Of a DNA stretch of 64,000 nucleotides, positions 1 to 11,611 are shown one piece after another. Source of the stretch: Apoda limacodes. Taxonomy: Eukaryota > Arthropoda > Insecta > Lepidoptera > Limacodidae. The stretch spans positions 10,322,501 through 10,386,500 of the forward strand of contig OX291556.1 in the NCBI GenBank assembly GCA_946406115.1, given 5' to 3'. A model generated the notes under the pieces. That model was not told the DNA's origin. It saw only the letters and a list, made by a program, of their open reading frames with translations, and did not search any database. The position numbers and the translations under genes are program-made. Position 1 is the first letter of the stretch. Every line of letters starts with the position of its first letter.

Positions 1-804
1 ACCGATTCTAAATCGAACTGAGATATAATTATTTTACCCTATTCTGGGTGTCGAGGATTAGGTCTTAAAAATCATTTAAGATTTTCATATAACTTTTCTC
101 TCATGTGCACACAATTAAAATTTATTATCTTTCAAAGTAAAATATTGTCTGCCGCCTTCCTCTTACAATTTTTTATCGTGAGTTCTAAGAAGCTGAAAAA
201 TTATTATAATACAAAATTTCAAATACATTATGATCAGATGTATTTTCGTCATACTTCTTGTAATTAAAATTAAAAATGACGTCTTCAAACTTTTCGTATT
301 TTGTATGGAAATTGACTTTTTTGCTGTTTTGAAGTCATGTTCAATTCATTTATGCTTAAAATTAAGGTACAACCAATTCCAAAGATTTCACTAACTTTTA
401 TAACAACTTAATGCAATTACATACTTAATTATAGCGTTATAAATTTGCACAAGTGTCGAAAGAATAATTAGATTCCAGATTTTTGATTTAAACTGAATAC
501 AATAAATTAAACTTGAAAGGAAACTTGCACTAGACAATAGCAAGTTTTATAACTTATATATTTACTACAATCCTTCAGATGCTTTTTCAATTGTGTTATA
601 ATGTTTATAAAAAAAAGCGTATTTACGCGATCTAGCCTAATGTTTAATATGTTTTTACAATTGATATATAAAAGTTAATAACAAAAATATCTGCTATCAT
701 AAATTAATAACTATTGTGTGCGCGACAGTACTCATGCGCAAACATCTCCTCCGGGATTCGCTCACCGCTAGTCTTAGGTGCCGCGGCGTATACTTAATGG
801 TTTC
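1..804. other. AT-rich non-coding stretch
   Basis: No frame with recognisable protein similarity, no RNA gene and no clear repeat structure was seen here. The final 90 bases are slightly richer in GC but carry no identifiable signal. Confidence 0.5.
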
Positions 805-807
805 TTA

Positions 808-1031
808 GGGTGCGTTCCAAATCGCAACGAGGAAGTTAAAAAAGTGGTTTTGGGACGCCCGATGTAGAGTTATTTTCCAACTGTCAAGTTGAATGCTTTA
901 CACTGCCATAGAAAAGGTTGAAAATCACTCCTGTCAGTCTGAAAATTAACTTTCAAACGCTCGTTCCAGAACGGGTAAATTTTTTCAACTCTGCCGGGCG
1001 ATAATTACTCGGCGTAATTTGGAACATAGCC
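808..1031. mobile_element. PIF/Harbinger-like MITE, 224 bp
   Basis: The left end reads GGGTGCGTTCCAAAT and the right end ATTTGGAACATAGCC, which is its imperfect inverted complement. TTA stands directly outside both ends (805-807 and 1032-1034). A 3-bp TTA duplication with G-rich terminal inverted repeats is the signature of PIF/Harbinger-type elements. The interior has no coding capacity, so this is a non-autonomous copy. The family assignment rests only on ends and duplication. Confidence 0.6.
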
Positions 1032-1034
1032 TTA

Positions 1035-1868
1035 GATGCCCTACGTCACCAGGAATTCACATGTCAAATTTCAAGTTTCTAGTGTGTTATTATTATGTCA
1101 AAGATTAAGTCAGTCAGTTTTTTTTTTTCTATCTTCAGGTGCGTATGATTACTAACTGATGCAATAAAAACTAAAAGCTCTGTAAATTCGTGACATATTT
1201 TACATAGTAACAAAAAAATGAGTTAAATTTCCAATATTCTAGCACCATGGTTTTTATGATTCATAAATCATGCTCCAGCCATAAAATTGATACTGCTAAT
1301 TTGTAGCGGCTGGTCCAAAATGCATAAATCATTAAGATTCCTCATGGACCTGTATTTCTGTTTTACATGTAAATGTAAATATTTACGCTTAAAAAACGCT
1401 GGGGCAAATGCGCAATGTAGATTATCATCAATCATACCGGTGCCAGGTTGTTTTTACTGACTTGAATAGGGTACATGCAGGTCAATCAAAAGGCCTAAGG
1501 TTTATTGATTGCTATGCTTTTGCTTTTGCTATACCTACAATAATATTCTTTTTATTAAATCTTTTAATAATTATTAATTTAAATTCTAAAAAAAAATACA
1601 AAAAATATGAGCAAAAATTTAAGTTGGAAAATGGAGCGCGCTAACTAAACGGTCAGTTAAAGTTTACTACAACAAACACATTGTTTGCAGTTGCACTTCT
1701 TATTTGTCATGTATTCCGTGTTAATGTAAATTTAGGTAGTATAATACAGTACTTTTACACTGGTTTTTGGTCTCTTACTTTGTGATTGGGTTAATTACTT
1801 TGTGCCATACTCGTTCAGATGCAAAGATAAATATAATAAATAAATAAATAATAAATAAATATATAAAT
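1035..1868. other. AT-rich non-coding stretch
   Basis: A 78-codon open frame at 1408-1644 shows no family resemblance and is composed of AT-rich codons, so I do not call it a gene. Nothing else is recognised. Confidence 0.45.
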
Positions 1869-1869
1869 A

Positions 1870-1968
1870 TTTTTGGACATTACACACAGCGCCTTCTGGT
1901 TCTAAACTAAGCAAAGCTTGTACTATGAATACCAGACAACGGGTACAAATACATCTTCTATACATGTA
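1870..1968 (-). repeat. SINE 3' end fragment
   Basis: Matches the 3' half of the tRNA-derived SINE that is complete at 55741-55990: the block CACACAGCGCC..CTGG, then AAGCAAAGCTTGTACTATG, then ATACCAGACAAC. Only the tail half is present; the tRNA-like head is missing. Confidence 0.65.
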
Positions 1969-2024
1969 ATAAAATAGTCAAAACTGTACATATAATATTT
2001 TTTTTAAAGAATACTTGGGGTGTG

Positions 2025-2395
2025 ATCTACAATCGATACCGAAGCCAAAATTATAGTTTTTAGAATTTTTGTCTGTTTGTCTCTATGTATGTCCGGGATA
2101 AACTTAAAAAGTACTGCATAGAGTTACTTCAAATTTGGCTAAATAATATTTATTTAGAAGTCGGGTCAACATATAGGCTACATATTATCACACTATCACC
2201 TACGGGGAACGAGCAGTGAACCTTTATTTCTTCAACGCTTTCTGTAACAACTTCTAACTGAGAAATATGACTCTTCCTGACATCTATTGGCGAGTAGTAA
2301 TACTATTATTTTTACCGACACAGCAACATTAAAGCTACTTAACAATAGGTGGCGTTGCTAAAAAAAACGAGCAAAGCTCGGTCCTCCAGGTACTA
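2025..2395 (+). repeat. Dispersed repeat, family D
   Basis: The last 130 bases, starting near CATCTATTGGCGAG and ending at GCTCGGTCC, recur with few changes at 6650-6780 in the same orientation. The first part has the look of a common lepidopteran dispersed repeat. No coding capacity is visible. Its class is unknown to me. Confidence 0.55.
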
Positions 2396-2435
2396 TATAT
2401 ATACATATATAAAATGTACCAGTACATTATAGGTC

Positions 2436-3288
2436 TGTTAGGGACTGCTGTGCTGGAGACGCTTATTACACGGGTCGTGCAAACATCCTTCGTTCCGTTG
2501 TCGAAGAAAAGTGGAGATCTTGTGTCTTAAATCGAGACCACTCAGTCCAAGGTTTTTGACTGGGGACGGGAAAACTGCGCGTTCACCGCTGAAAAAACCC
2601 CATTCACTGTGGTCCCACAATTCCAGAACACTCCCCTCTCCATCTCCAAGAGCATTACGATCTTGGTGTTGACATCTCTGGCGATGACAAGCGAAGCGGT
2701 ACTTAACGACGAGGCAAAGGTTGCTACTTTACAAGTCGCAAGTTCAGCCCCATACGAAGTTCTGCTGTCATCTCTGGGCGGGTGAACCCGGATACCAGCT
2801 CATTTGACTTGGTTCAACAACAGGCTGTGCGAATTGTCGACGATCCCAAACATCCTTGCCGTATTGAGCTCTTTAGTCTGGGGAGAGACTTTGCCTCCCA
2901 GTGCGAGTTCTACCGCTTGTACAATGGGGTGTGTTCTGAGGAATTGTTCGAAATGATGCCCACGTCTACTTTCTATCATCGCACCGCTCGCTCATCGGCA
3001 GGGAATTCATTCACACACTTTAGAACCGAAATGGTCGCTTACAGTGCGTTTTCAGAGATACTTCCTCCCCCGAACGCTTGGGTTGTGGAATGAGCTCCCT
3101 GCCAAGGATTTCTCTAAGGACTTCAGTATGGGGTTTCTTAAAGAAAGAAGTTATTATATTTTCGATAGGTCAGCAATGCGCGAGTGATACCCCTGGTGTT
3201 GCAAGCTTCGATAGTCTATGGTGACCGCTTACCATCAGACAGACCGTAAGCTTGTTTGCCACCTTAGTGGTATAAAAAAAAAAGTGGC
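2436..3288 (+). pseudogene. CR1/Jockey-type LINE reverse transcriptase, 3' remnant
   Basis: A 5'-truncated copy of the LINE that is longest at 23165-26728. It begins near the position corresponding to 25835 and runs through the 3' UTR to the terminal GCCACCTTAGTGGTATAAAAA tail. At least two internal deletions are visible relative to that copy: about 32 bases after GGGGACGGGAAAAC, and about 70 bases after GGCGATGA. The frame is therefore broken, and only the piece from 2782 to 3093 reads through; it carries the LINE C-terminal motifs EELFEMMPT and FYHRTAR. The stretch encodes no catalytic residues. It is a dead insertion. Confidence 0.85.
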
Positions 3289-4087
3289 AACGAGCTGGCG
3301 ACTATCGGCGACGGTCTGTTACGACTCGCGAGCAATCGCTTACACGCCGTCACTCGTCTATAAGCGCTCTAATACAGGCCTTGTTAATAAATGTGCTTTA
3401 TTGAACATACTAGTCGCAAGATTTTTTATCCTAGCTTAAGCTCTTATACGCTTCACGCACAGGCCTCTCCTTGAAGAAAGAGGTTTAGGCAATGGTTCAA
3501 CGTGAATTGGCAGACGTTTTTCAAGCTAGTGGACTGTCAAAATTTTGAAGCTGCTGATAAGGCCTCTGACTTAGCTAAACGACTGCCATCATATTATGAT
3601 AACAGCTAGAACTCACGGTTTGTCGTGCCTTCCGAAGCACGGAGGAGCTTAGAAAAATATATTTTTTTATACCACTAATGTGGCAAACCAGCTATCCGTG
3701 TACTGAGAACTCCCGGCGTAGCTTATCATCGCTTATAGTTTCCGATAGGCGAATGCGAGTGGGCCGCGAGCTCCTCAAAATTTATTTAATTTATATTATA
3801 CCAAGTTAATATAAACTATGACGTCAGAAAAACAAGGAAAGTTAGTTCTTTGTTAAGCTTACAAGCTACACTTGAGTGCCACATTCACATTGATAAAGGA
3901 TCGTATTTTCCTTCGTAATATGCAAATCATTTGTAGGAATTATTACCAAGCGAGTAGCAGAGTAGGTAGAGTCGTTTTCCTTTTCATTGCATTTCGTCAT
4001 CCGCTTATTCATGTTATGTTTTTCTGTTTGGTTGCGTAGGAAGCGGTCGGTGCGAGAAAATGCCATGGGTGTGGTCTTGGTGTGTCG
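3289..4087. other. Non-coding stretch with reverse LINE tail
   Basis: A moderately GC-rich block (about 3290-3370) and a related, roughly inverted block (about 3690-3780) share ACTATCGG/CCTATCGG-type strings, suggesting a degraded dispersed repeat. At 3660-3695 the reverse complement of the LINE 3' end (TATACCACTAATGTGGCAAAC) appears. No gene is seen. Confidence 0.45.
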
Positions 4088-4090
4088 CTG

Positions 4091-5012
4091 GGTTGCGTTC
4101 AAAAACGAGTAACTTGAGTAAAAAATGACTTCATCGGGTTCCTTACTCTACCCTATAGTTTTTGAACGGCTAACCGAGTTACATCTGTCAAGTTTTAATC
4201 AATGTTTCCACTTTTAGGAATTTCGCCCTTGTAGAGGCATTTTCTTATTTGAAATACCTATGTAAGGCCTACGGAACACTAAAATTTAAATAAAGTTTTA
4301 GGCTATTTTTTTGACTTTGAGTGAGAACAAACTAATAATTTCCTTCTTGCTTTTTTGAATTAAGTTTTCATAAACTAGGTGGGAACTTGGTGAATTCTTT
4401 TGTTTTGATTATACATATATTTTAATAAAACTTACCATTATTATTAAGTATATTATAATACTATTTATTTATCAGTATGTTAACAATGTTTACCTTTTTG
4501 TAGTTGTAACATTGTGTTTGCATTCTAAACACTTGAATCGCGGTTTATTTTATTGTTAGATTTTATTTTGACAAAAATAAAATGATAATAGGAGTATTTC
4601 GAAACAGCTAAAATTTACGGCTAAAATCAATATTTTAACACTATTTTAAGGCATTTAGGGTTATTCACTAAAGATTCTATGAAAAAACTGAACCCTAGTA
4701 GTGGAGTGGAAATACTTAAAAATTTTTTATAACTAAAAAACTCCAAATACAAAAGTCATAGAAAAATACTTAAATACAAAAGCAAACAACAAAATAATAT
4801 ACTAATTTTCTTAATACGGAAACATTGCTTTGACCATTTTCATCAAATATGGCCGCCTACTCCGACGAACCCGCGTCGAGTACGGTTCACTTGAGCCAAC
4901 CCTAGGGTAACAACTCTACGCGTTTTTGAACGGATTAGGGTTGGAACTCAGTTAGTTTATGAACGGTTCGAGTCATAACTCTACTCGACTCAGTCGGTTT
5001 TTGAACGGCCCC
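4091..5012. mobile_element. Harbinger-like non-autonomous element with subterminal repeats
   Basis: The left end GGTTGCGTTCAAAAAC and the right end GTTTTTGAACGGCCCC are inverted relative to each other, and CTG flanks both (4088-4090 and 5013-5015). CTG fits the CWG target preference known for part of the PIF/Harbinger superfamily. The motif GTTTTTGAACGG or its complement recurs at the two ends and near 4155, 4920 and 4955, like the subterminal repeats used for transposase binding. The AT-rich middle has no transposase. Confidence 0.5.
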
Positions 5013-5015
5013 CTG

Positions 5016-6164
5016 GAGGGCACGGCGCGACGTGCGCTCAGGCAGGTGTGTGGTTACTTTTCTGCATCGTCAAGCGCACTGCGCGTCGCTGTCTATGATG
5101 CTAATTATATTACGTTACGACACGTTTCGAAAAAACAATGTAAAATGTGTTTGATAAACCGATCAAAGGCAATTTTGTATGATGTTAGGTAAGACAGGTA
5201 AAACCTTTTTTCAATGCAGTTGGTCGTAAAGTCTTCTTTATTATGTATACAAATTATGTGGGAAGATACTCTTCAGAGCACGCGTTAAATAAAACGCTAC
5301 TGAAACCCATTATTTCACGCGTGCAATAATGGCCTCGTGAAAAAAAATATTGTAATTTGCAAAAAAGCGCAATTTCATGACGAAACTGCTTATCCTTTAG
5401 CAAATATACTTTTTAAAAATGAGTTCTGAGGAAGTTTTTTATTTATGTCTATCTTTTACTTCTTCGCAAAATTCATTGAAAAACGTTGTACAATACGTGA
5501 GCGTAAAGGGTATTCCGAATGCGTGCCTTTAAAAACACTCGCTGCGCTCGTTGTTTAATATTTGGCACATATTCGTCATGACCTATTTACCGCACTTGTA
5601 TCATAAATAACTATTACCACTCAGCATTGAGGTAAGTAAGTACCTAAATCTTCAAAATTCATATTATTAGCTTTACAAAATTGTAATCTTTTTGCGTATG
5701 TCTTTGCTGACACGTATTATTTTTGTCCGATTACAAATCAAGCGTTTTTAAAACACGATGCACTGAATTGGCCTCCAATCTTGAATCCGGTTTGAAATGC
5801 AACCTTGACTAATATAATACTGCACATTACATTTTTACTCAGAGCAGTGCATCTGCTTGTGTATTTTATTGAAAGCTGTATAGCGCTGCCAATCCAAACA
5901 TTCCGCTTTGGTTTATAATGAATCCAGTAACTGAAGTAGGTAGGTAGTTTTGGTGGCATTTCAGGGTACCGCTCCGCCTGTATTTCGTTTTCATTATTTT
6001 ATTACCATATATATTATTATAGTATTATATACCTACCTACTAAACCAACATCTATGAAGTATCTATCTATATTAATAATATTTGAGTAATTAACGGCTCC
6101 AAAGATTGTCATGAAATTTAGTATGCAGGGATTTTCGGGGGCAATAAATCGATCTGTTTTAATA
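5016..6164. other. Non-coding stretch
   Basis: Short open frames only, none with a family resemblance. No clear repeat boundaries. Confidence 0.4.
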
Positions 6165-6607
6165 GGGTTCCGTACCCGAAGGGTAATTAGCGGAACCCTA
6201 TTACTAAGGCTTCGCTGTCAGTCCGTCCTTTCGTTCCGTCTGTCACCAGACTGTATCTCATGAACCGTGATAGTTAGACAGTTGCAATTTTCACAGAAGA
6301 TGTATTTCTGTTGCTGCCATAACAATAAATAATAAAAAACCGAAAAAATAAAATTTAAGGGGGCTCCCATAGAACAAACGTAATTTTTTTGCTCAATTTT
6401 GCTCGATATTGATAACGGCAACAGGTAGACGCTTAAAATATGCACAGAATATAAATAAGTTATATAGTCACTTTAAAACTAAATAATAAAATGAAAATAA
6501 AACAAATATTTAAGGGGGGCTCCCATAAAACAAACGTTTGCCATTTTTATAGATAATGGTACGGAACCCTTCGTGCGCGAGTCCGACTCGCACTGGGCCG
6601 ATTTTTT
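6165..6607 (+). repeat. Dispersed repeat family A, copy 1
   Basis: Runs from GGGTTCCGTACCCGAAGGG to GAGTCCGACTCGCACTGGG followed by CCGATTTTTTT. Other copies lie at 15807-16245, 35752-36172 (reverse) and 47112-47404. The block GGGGGCTCCCATA with the following AAACG occurs twice about 150 bases apart, so the unit contains an internal duplication. This family is, to my knowledge, very widespread in moth genomes. No coding capacity. Confidence 0.75.
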
Positions 6608-6649
6608 TCGAAAACGTCGTTTTATTCGTGTTTTCAGGCAATGATAATC

Positions 6650-6780
6650 TGAAAAATATGAATTCCTGACATCTATTGGCAAGTTGTAATACTATTATTT
6701 TTACCGACACAGCAACACTATAGCTACTTGACTATTGATGGCATTATTAAAAAATAACAAATTTGCTCGGTCCCCAGGTC
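6650..6780 (+). repeat. Dispersed repeat, family D, second copy
   Basis: Near-identical to the 3' part of 2025-2395: CCTGACATCTATTGGCAAG through TTTTTACCGACACAGCAACA to GCTCGGTCC, in the same orientation. Confidence 0.6.
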
Positions 6781-6849
6781 TGAAAAACACTTTTCAGATC
6801 TTACGTGTAAGTTGTTAAGTTAGTTTCATGCACGTGAAGTCTGTTAGGT

Positions 6850-7268
6850 ACATAGACACTAACTTCAAACTGTAATTCGGATCACATTTTTGGAAATAAG
6901 TGATTATTTTTAGGTTTTTAGTGCATCTTTTTGAAGCCGGTTGTTTTTTTTTTGTAAAGTTTTTATTTTTTACTTTTGAGTGACGAATTGCTTTTTTTTT
7001 GTACAGTAAAACATCTATACTTGTATCAAACTTTTATACTATCAACATAAAAGGCGTTTCACCAGTTTCAAATTAACACATTTTTTTTACCAAATGTTTA
7101 AGTCTTAAATTCAGTACATTAATATGGGACCACCTCGAAAGTATAACCTTTTGAATAATAAAAGAATTTTTCAAATAACAGAGTTATGCTTAAACATACA
7201 TAAAAAAAGGAAAAAACAAAACATCCGGATTGGGAACCTCCTCCTTTTTTTGAAGTCGGTTCGGAAAT
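6850..7268 (-). repeat. Dispersed repeat family C
   Basis: Reverse-orientation copy of the repeat at 40533-40905. Shared blocks include the GACTTCAAAAAAAGGAGGAGG head (here at the right edge), the part around GGTGGTCCCATATTAAT and the AAAAGGCGTTTCACCAGTT block. The 114-codon reverse frame at 7119-7463 lies largely inside this repeat and is not a gene. Confidence 0.65.
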
Positions 7269-7683
7269 GGTTTTCAGACCCGAAGTATTTTTGAACAACC
7301 TTTTGAACGCGTTTAAAAGGTTTGAACACCCCACGCAATCATTACAAAAATTGTATAGATACATATACGTAAGACATGATCTGTATTTCATCAGATTTGA
7401 CGCAAAGACGGCTGAATAGGGAACATGCAAGGGATGGAAGGGAGGGAAGTTTTTATATAACACTTTTATATAATATTAATATGTTGCAAAGTAGCTTTAG
7501 CAGAAAAATACTTTCACCCATCTGTTGTATCCATTATGATATTTTATAATTACTTATAAAAAATTTGCATATTCCCTCTAATAGGGCCTATGCACATTTA
7601 TAAATAAGGCCATCTATAGATAAGGCCTTGACATACGGACAGACATAGAAAAAGTATATATACCATCACAGCGGAGTAAGTAT

Positions 7684-7955
7684 ATGTGGTCTCCATTCAA
7701 AAAAAATTGTATTAAGGAAGCTAAAGAAACCGTTGGAGAAGCAAAAGGGAAGCTACATAACAAAAAAGATCCCGTACGGTGCAACGAAGAAGTAAGAGAA
7801 TCTTTAAAGAAAAGGAAATGAAACGGCAGTGCTCAGGCTTAGATGATGATTAAAAAGCTGGCCAAACGTAAAGTGGAGCGACAAAGAAACAACGCGAATG
7901 AGAATAGACTTGAAAATGCAATAAATTATAGGGATTTTTTTTAAGAACCGTACCG
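7684..7955 (+). pseudogene. LINE endonuclease-RT linker remnant
   Basis: One frame reads FKKNCIKEAKETVGEAKGKL and then NEEVRESLKKRK before a stop. This resembles the region between endonuclease and reverse transcriptase in RTE/CR1-type LINEs, where a basic AKETVG-like segment precedes a (WW)NEEV-x-KK segment. A similar continuation, with KKLAKRKVERQRNNANENRL, follows after the stop. It is not the same family as the CR1/Jockey LINE elsewhere in the window. The match is short, and I am only moderately confident. Confidence 0.4.
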
Positions 7956-8429
7956 CAACATAGACAATTATATCCCTAGTTTAATAAGCAACGAAATTCG
8001 ATATCTCCATAGTTATGATGATGCCAAGGAAACATAACCGGCATCTTAACTTTTTCCCTTACAGCGATTAACGATATTTTTATACACTTTTTCCTTCCGA
8101 ACAATTGTGTGACAGTAATGACGCACATACTGCCTCGTTTGCAAAAAAGTAAAAAGGGATTTTCGTAGCAGGTAAAGGTTATTTGAAAGTCAAAGAATCG
8201 TACCTATTGCGCCATTATGAATTGTTAAATGAAACGTTGCGAAACTATTAGGCCGCTGCAATGGCGCACTTAATCTATAAAACAGTATTATAAAGAAATT
8301 TTTATTAAAACCACTTTAATCTGTGTAGCATGACGAACATAGGTACTTAGTAACTTTCAGTAAGATTTTTAGGCGTCTTTGGACGTGCTTTCTAAGACTT
8401 GTGATCTTTTTTAAATTTTAAAGCTAACC
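7956..8429. other. Non-coding stretch before the tandem array
   Basis: AT-rich, no recognised gene or repeat until the SINE-like sequence begins near 8430. Confidence 0.4.
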
Positions 8430-8454
8430 TTGTACCTACTATGGGTACCAGACT

Positions 8455-10217
8455 ACGGATACAAATACTTTTGTACCTTTTTTAGATACGTAGGTATATA
8501 TTACACCTAGAAAATACCCATACTTAAAACAAATGGAAGTGCTTGTCCTATGCGGCAACGAACCTGCACCTTCTGCACAGCGGGCAATCCTATCAAACAG
8601 GTAAGTAAAACACTAGGGAGTCAAATAATTTGGATATAAATTAAAAAAAAAAATATCCGGAAACGTTTCTGTACCTACACGTCGAAATATAAGCTGCGTT
8701 TTGTTGACGGCATTGAGAGCTATGACATCGCATGGGCATTGATATCGTACGGATACAAATACTTTTGTACCTTTTTTAAATACGTAGGTACATATTACAC
8801 CTAGAAAATACCCATACTTAAAACAAATGGAAGTGCTTGTCCTATGCGGCAACGAACCTGCACCTTCTGCACAGCGGGCAATCCTATCAAACAGGTAAGT
8901 AAAACACTAGGGAGTCAAATAATTTGGATATAAATTTAAAAAAAAATGATCCGGAAACGTTTCTGTACCTACACGTCGAAATATAAGCTGCGTTTTGTTG
9001 ACGGCATTGAGAGCTATGACATCGCATGGGCATTGATATCGTACGGATACAAATACTTTTGTACCTTTTTTAAATACGTAGGTACATATTACACCTAGAA
9101 AATACCCATACTTAAAACAAATGGAAGTGCTTGTCCTATGCGGCAACGAACCTGCACCTTTTGCACAGCGGGCAATCCTATCAAACAGGTAAGTAAAACA
9201 CTAGGGAGTCAAATAATTTGGATATAAATTAAAAAAAAAATTATCCGGAAACGTTTCTGTACCTACACGTCGAAATATAAGCTGCATTTTGTTGACGGCA
9301 TTGAGAGCTATGATATCGCATGGGCATTGATATCGTACGGATACAAATACTTTGTACCTTTTTTAAATACGTAGGTACATATTACACCTAGAAAATACCC
9401 ATACTTAAAACAAATGGAAGTGCTTGTCCTATGCGGCAACGAACCTGCACCTTCTGCACAGCGGGCAATCCTATCAAACAGGTAAGTAAAACACTAGGGA
9501 GTCAAATAATTTGGATATAAATTAAAAAAAAAAATATCCGGAAACGTTTCTGTACCTACACGTCGAAATATAAGCTGCATTTTGTTGACGGCATTGAGAG
9601 CTATGACATCGCATGGGCATTGATATCGTACGGATACAAATACTTTTGTACCTTTTTTAAATACGTAGGTTCATATTACACCTAGAAAATACCCATACTT
9701 AAAACAAATGGAAGTGTTTGTCCTATGCGGCAACGAACCTGCACCTTCTGCACAGCGGGCAATCTTATCAAACAGGTAAGTAAAACACTAGGGAGTCAAA
9801 TAATTTGGATATAAATTAAAAAAAAAATGATCCGGAAACGTTTCTGTACCTACACGTCGAAATATAAGCTGCGTTTTGTTGACGGCATTGAGAGCTATGA
9901 CATCGCATGGGCATTGATATCGTACGGATACAAATACTTTTGTACCTTTTTTAAATACGTAGGTACATATTACACCTAGAAAATACCCATACTTAAAACA
10001 AATGGAAGTGCTTGTCCTATGCGGCAGCGAACCTGCACCTTCTGCACAGCGGGCAATCTTATCAAACAGGTAAGTAACACACTAGGGAGTCAAATAATTT
10101 GGATATAAATTAAAAAAAAAATGATCCGGAAACGTTTCTGTACCTACACGTCGAAATATAAGCTGCGTTTTGTTGACGGCATTGGGAGCTATGACATCGC
10201 ATGGGCATTGATATCGT
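8455..10217 (-). repeat. Six-copy 294-bp tandem array derived from a SINE
   Basis: Monomers start at 8455, 8749, 9043, 9337, 9630 and 9924; five are 294 bp and one is 293 bp. They differ mainly in the length of one A-run and in scattered single bases. Part of each monomer, in reverse orientation, matches the SINE at 55741-55990: TTGTCCTATGCGGCAACGAA (B-box region), CTGCACAGC, TATTACACCTAG and ATACAAATAC. The remaining part (CGTTTCTGTACC through GCATGGGCATTGATATCG) is not SINE sequence seen elsewhere here. The 79-codon reverse frames at 8613-8852 and 8907-9146 are by-products of the repetition. Confidence 0.95.
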
Positions 10218-11127
10218 ACAGTTCACCAAATATAAACAAACAATATGGCCGTTCACAATTTTGACACCGCATTCACTGCTCTACCTACCGTGCATGTGCA
10301 GCCAATGAGTTGAATCCGGTCCAGAAGTTACGTCATAGCGTATTCATTTTTGGCCAACAGAACGATCGAATGTGCGCATAGACAGCATAATATTCAAATT
10401 AACATTGATCCTGGATCGTCACAAACGAATGCCCAACCATTTTATGTATAACGAAAATGTCACCTTTCAGTAGTAGAGTGGCTGCACAACCAATATTATT
10501 TTACTTTTCATCTTTTTTTGTCGGTAAATACATACATTGAAATTCCTAGAGACTATTAAACAAGCTTATTTATTATTTTCAACAACAATAGCACGTGGGC
10601 ACTATCTTATTGTCTGAAATTTTCAACAACAATAGCACGTGGGCACTATCTTATTGTCTGAAATTTAAAAAAAAGTTTAATGCAAAAAGAAAGGGCCATC
10701 ACATACAATGCAACGGAAGACTATATAGCAAGGTCCCAAACTAAGCAAGGCCAACAACTGATAAACATATCTTCCTACTTACATACTAATTAATTTATAC
10801 ATAGTAAACACCTAGTACTACTTATACTACTACACCTAGTACTCACAACAAACTCAAATGTTTGCCATATGGGGGTATAAAACCTGTGCCCCTTGTTTTA
10901 GCAGTAAGAGCACTTCCATTTTCACCACAGAGGCAGTCATATATAGTATACATTGATGTGTCATTTAATGCTTACGCTAGATATACTATACGTAGTATTA
11001 TTAATTATTAATACACAGTATACAGTATTAATTCACAGATCTTGTTTTCCTTTTAGTTCTTTTGCACAGCACACCTACTCACGATTGTTATTCCACATTC
11101 GTCTGTCATTGTTTAGTATAAAAAACG
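10218..11127. other. Non-coding stretch after the array
   Basis: Contains the 44-bp duplication listed separately and a SINE-like scrap near 10725-10760 (CCCAAACTAAGCAAGGCC). The 170-codon open frame 10953-11465 runs into dispersed repeat family B, has no family resemblance and is not called a gene. Confidence 0.45.
10577..10664. repeat. 44-bp direct tandem duplication
   Basis: The 44-base unit beginning TTTCAACAACAATAGCACG occurs twice in succession (10577-10620 and 10621-10664) without visible mismatch, implying a recent local duplication. Confidence 0.95.
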
Positions 11128-11470
11128 GGTTGCACTCCGGGGGTGCCGGCAGAAGTGAAAAAATACAACCTGGATATAACATTTTAACATGTGTAATCGC
11201 ACTTTCATCTTATCATCAACCCAATTTCCTCTTACTTTTTATTCGTCCTATAGAGTTTTCACTTCAAAATCAATCTTTTTATTGTGCCAATCATCCTATT
11301 ATGTCGTGGCATTATGGTTTTCTTCTTGCGAATTTTTATGGCGTGGCATTATGGTTTCTGTCTTATGAATTATCGATTAGCCTGACGCAAGTTAAAATAA
11401 CAAACAAGAAGCTATTTAAAAGCCTAAGGTCAAAGGCCGGAGGCTTTAATGACTCGAGTTTGTAATTTCT
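11128..11470 (+). repeat. Dispersed repeat family B, copy 1
   Basis: Starts with GGGTTGCACTCCGGGGGTGC and includes the CCTGGATATAACATTTT, CCAATTTCCTCTTACTTTTT and GTGGCATTATGGTTT blocks. Related copies are at 13271-13605 (reverse) and 59966-60300. In other copies the head contains GCACTCCGGGAGTGC, a perfect hairpin. Class unknown; it could be a non-autonomous element or the 3' part of a larger one. Confidence 0.6.
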
Positions 11471-11611
11471 ATACCGCCCGTGTTACACATAATGTTTTTT
11501 ATCACATATGCAAGTTAATAAATAATAAATTTGTTCGGTAGCAAGTACCGCCTGATATAAAGTTTTATATTATTATTATTATAATACATAAATATTATTT
11601 CAGAATATTTT

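Noticed and set aside
2438..2620. 60-codon reverse frame
   Set aside because: It is the antisense of the LINE reverse transcriptase region.
8613..9146. Two near-identical 79-codon reverse frames suggesting a duplicated gene
   Set aside because: They lie at the same offset in consecutive 294-bp monomers; later monomers break the frame through A-run length changes, and the sequence is SINE-derived.
8455..10217. CRISPR-like array
   Set aside because: The repeat unit is 294 bp without unique spacers; it is a plain tandem repeat in a eukaryotic genome.
10953..11465. 170-codon forward frame as a membrane protein gene
   Set aside because: Much of it is dispersed repeat B, which recurs at 13271 and 59966 without the frame; no family motif or splice context.
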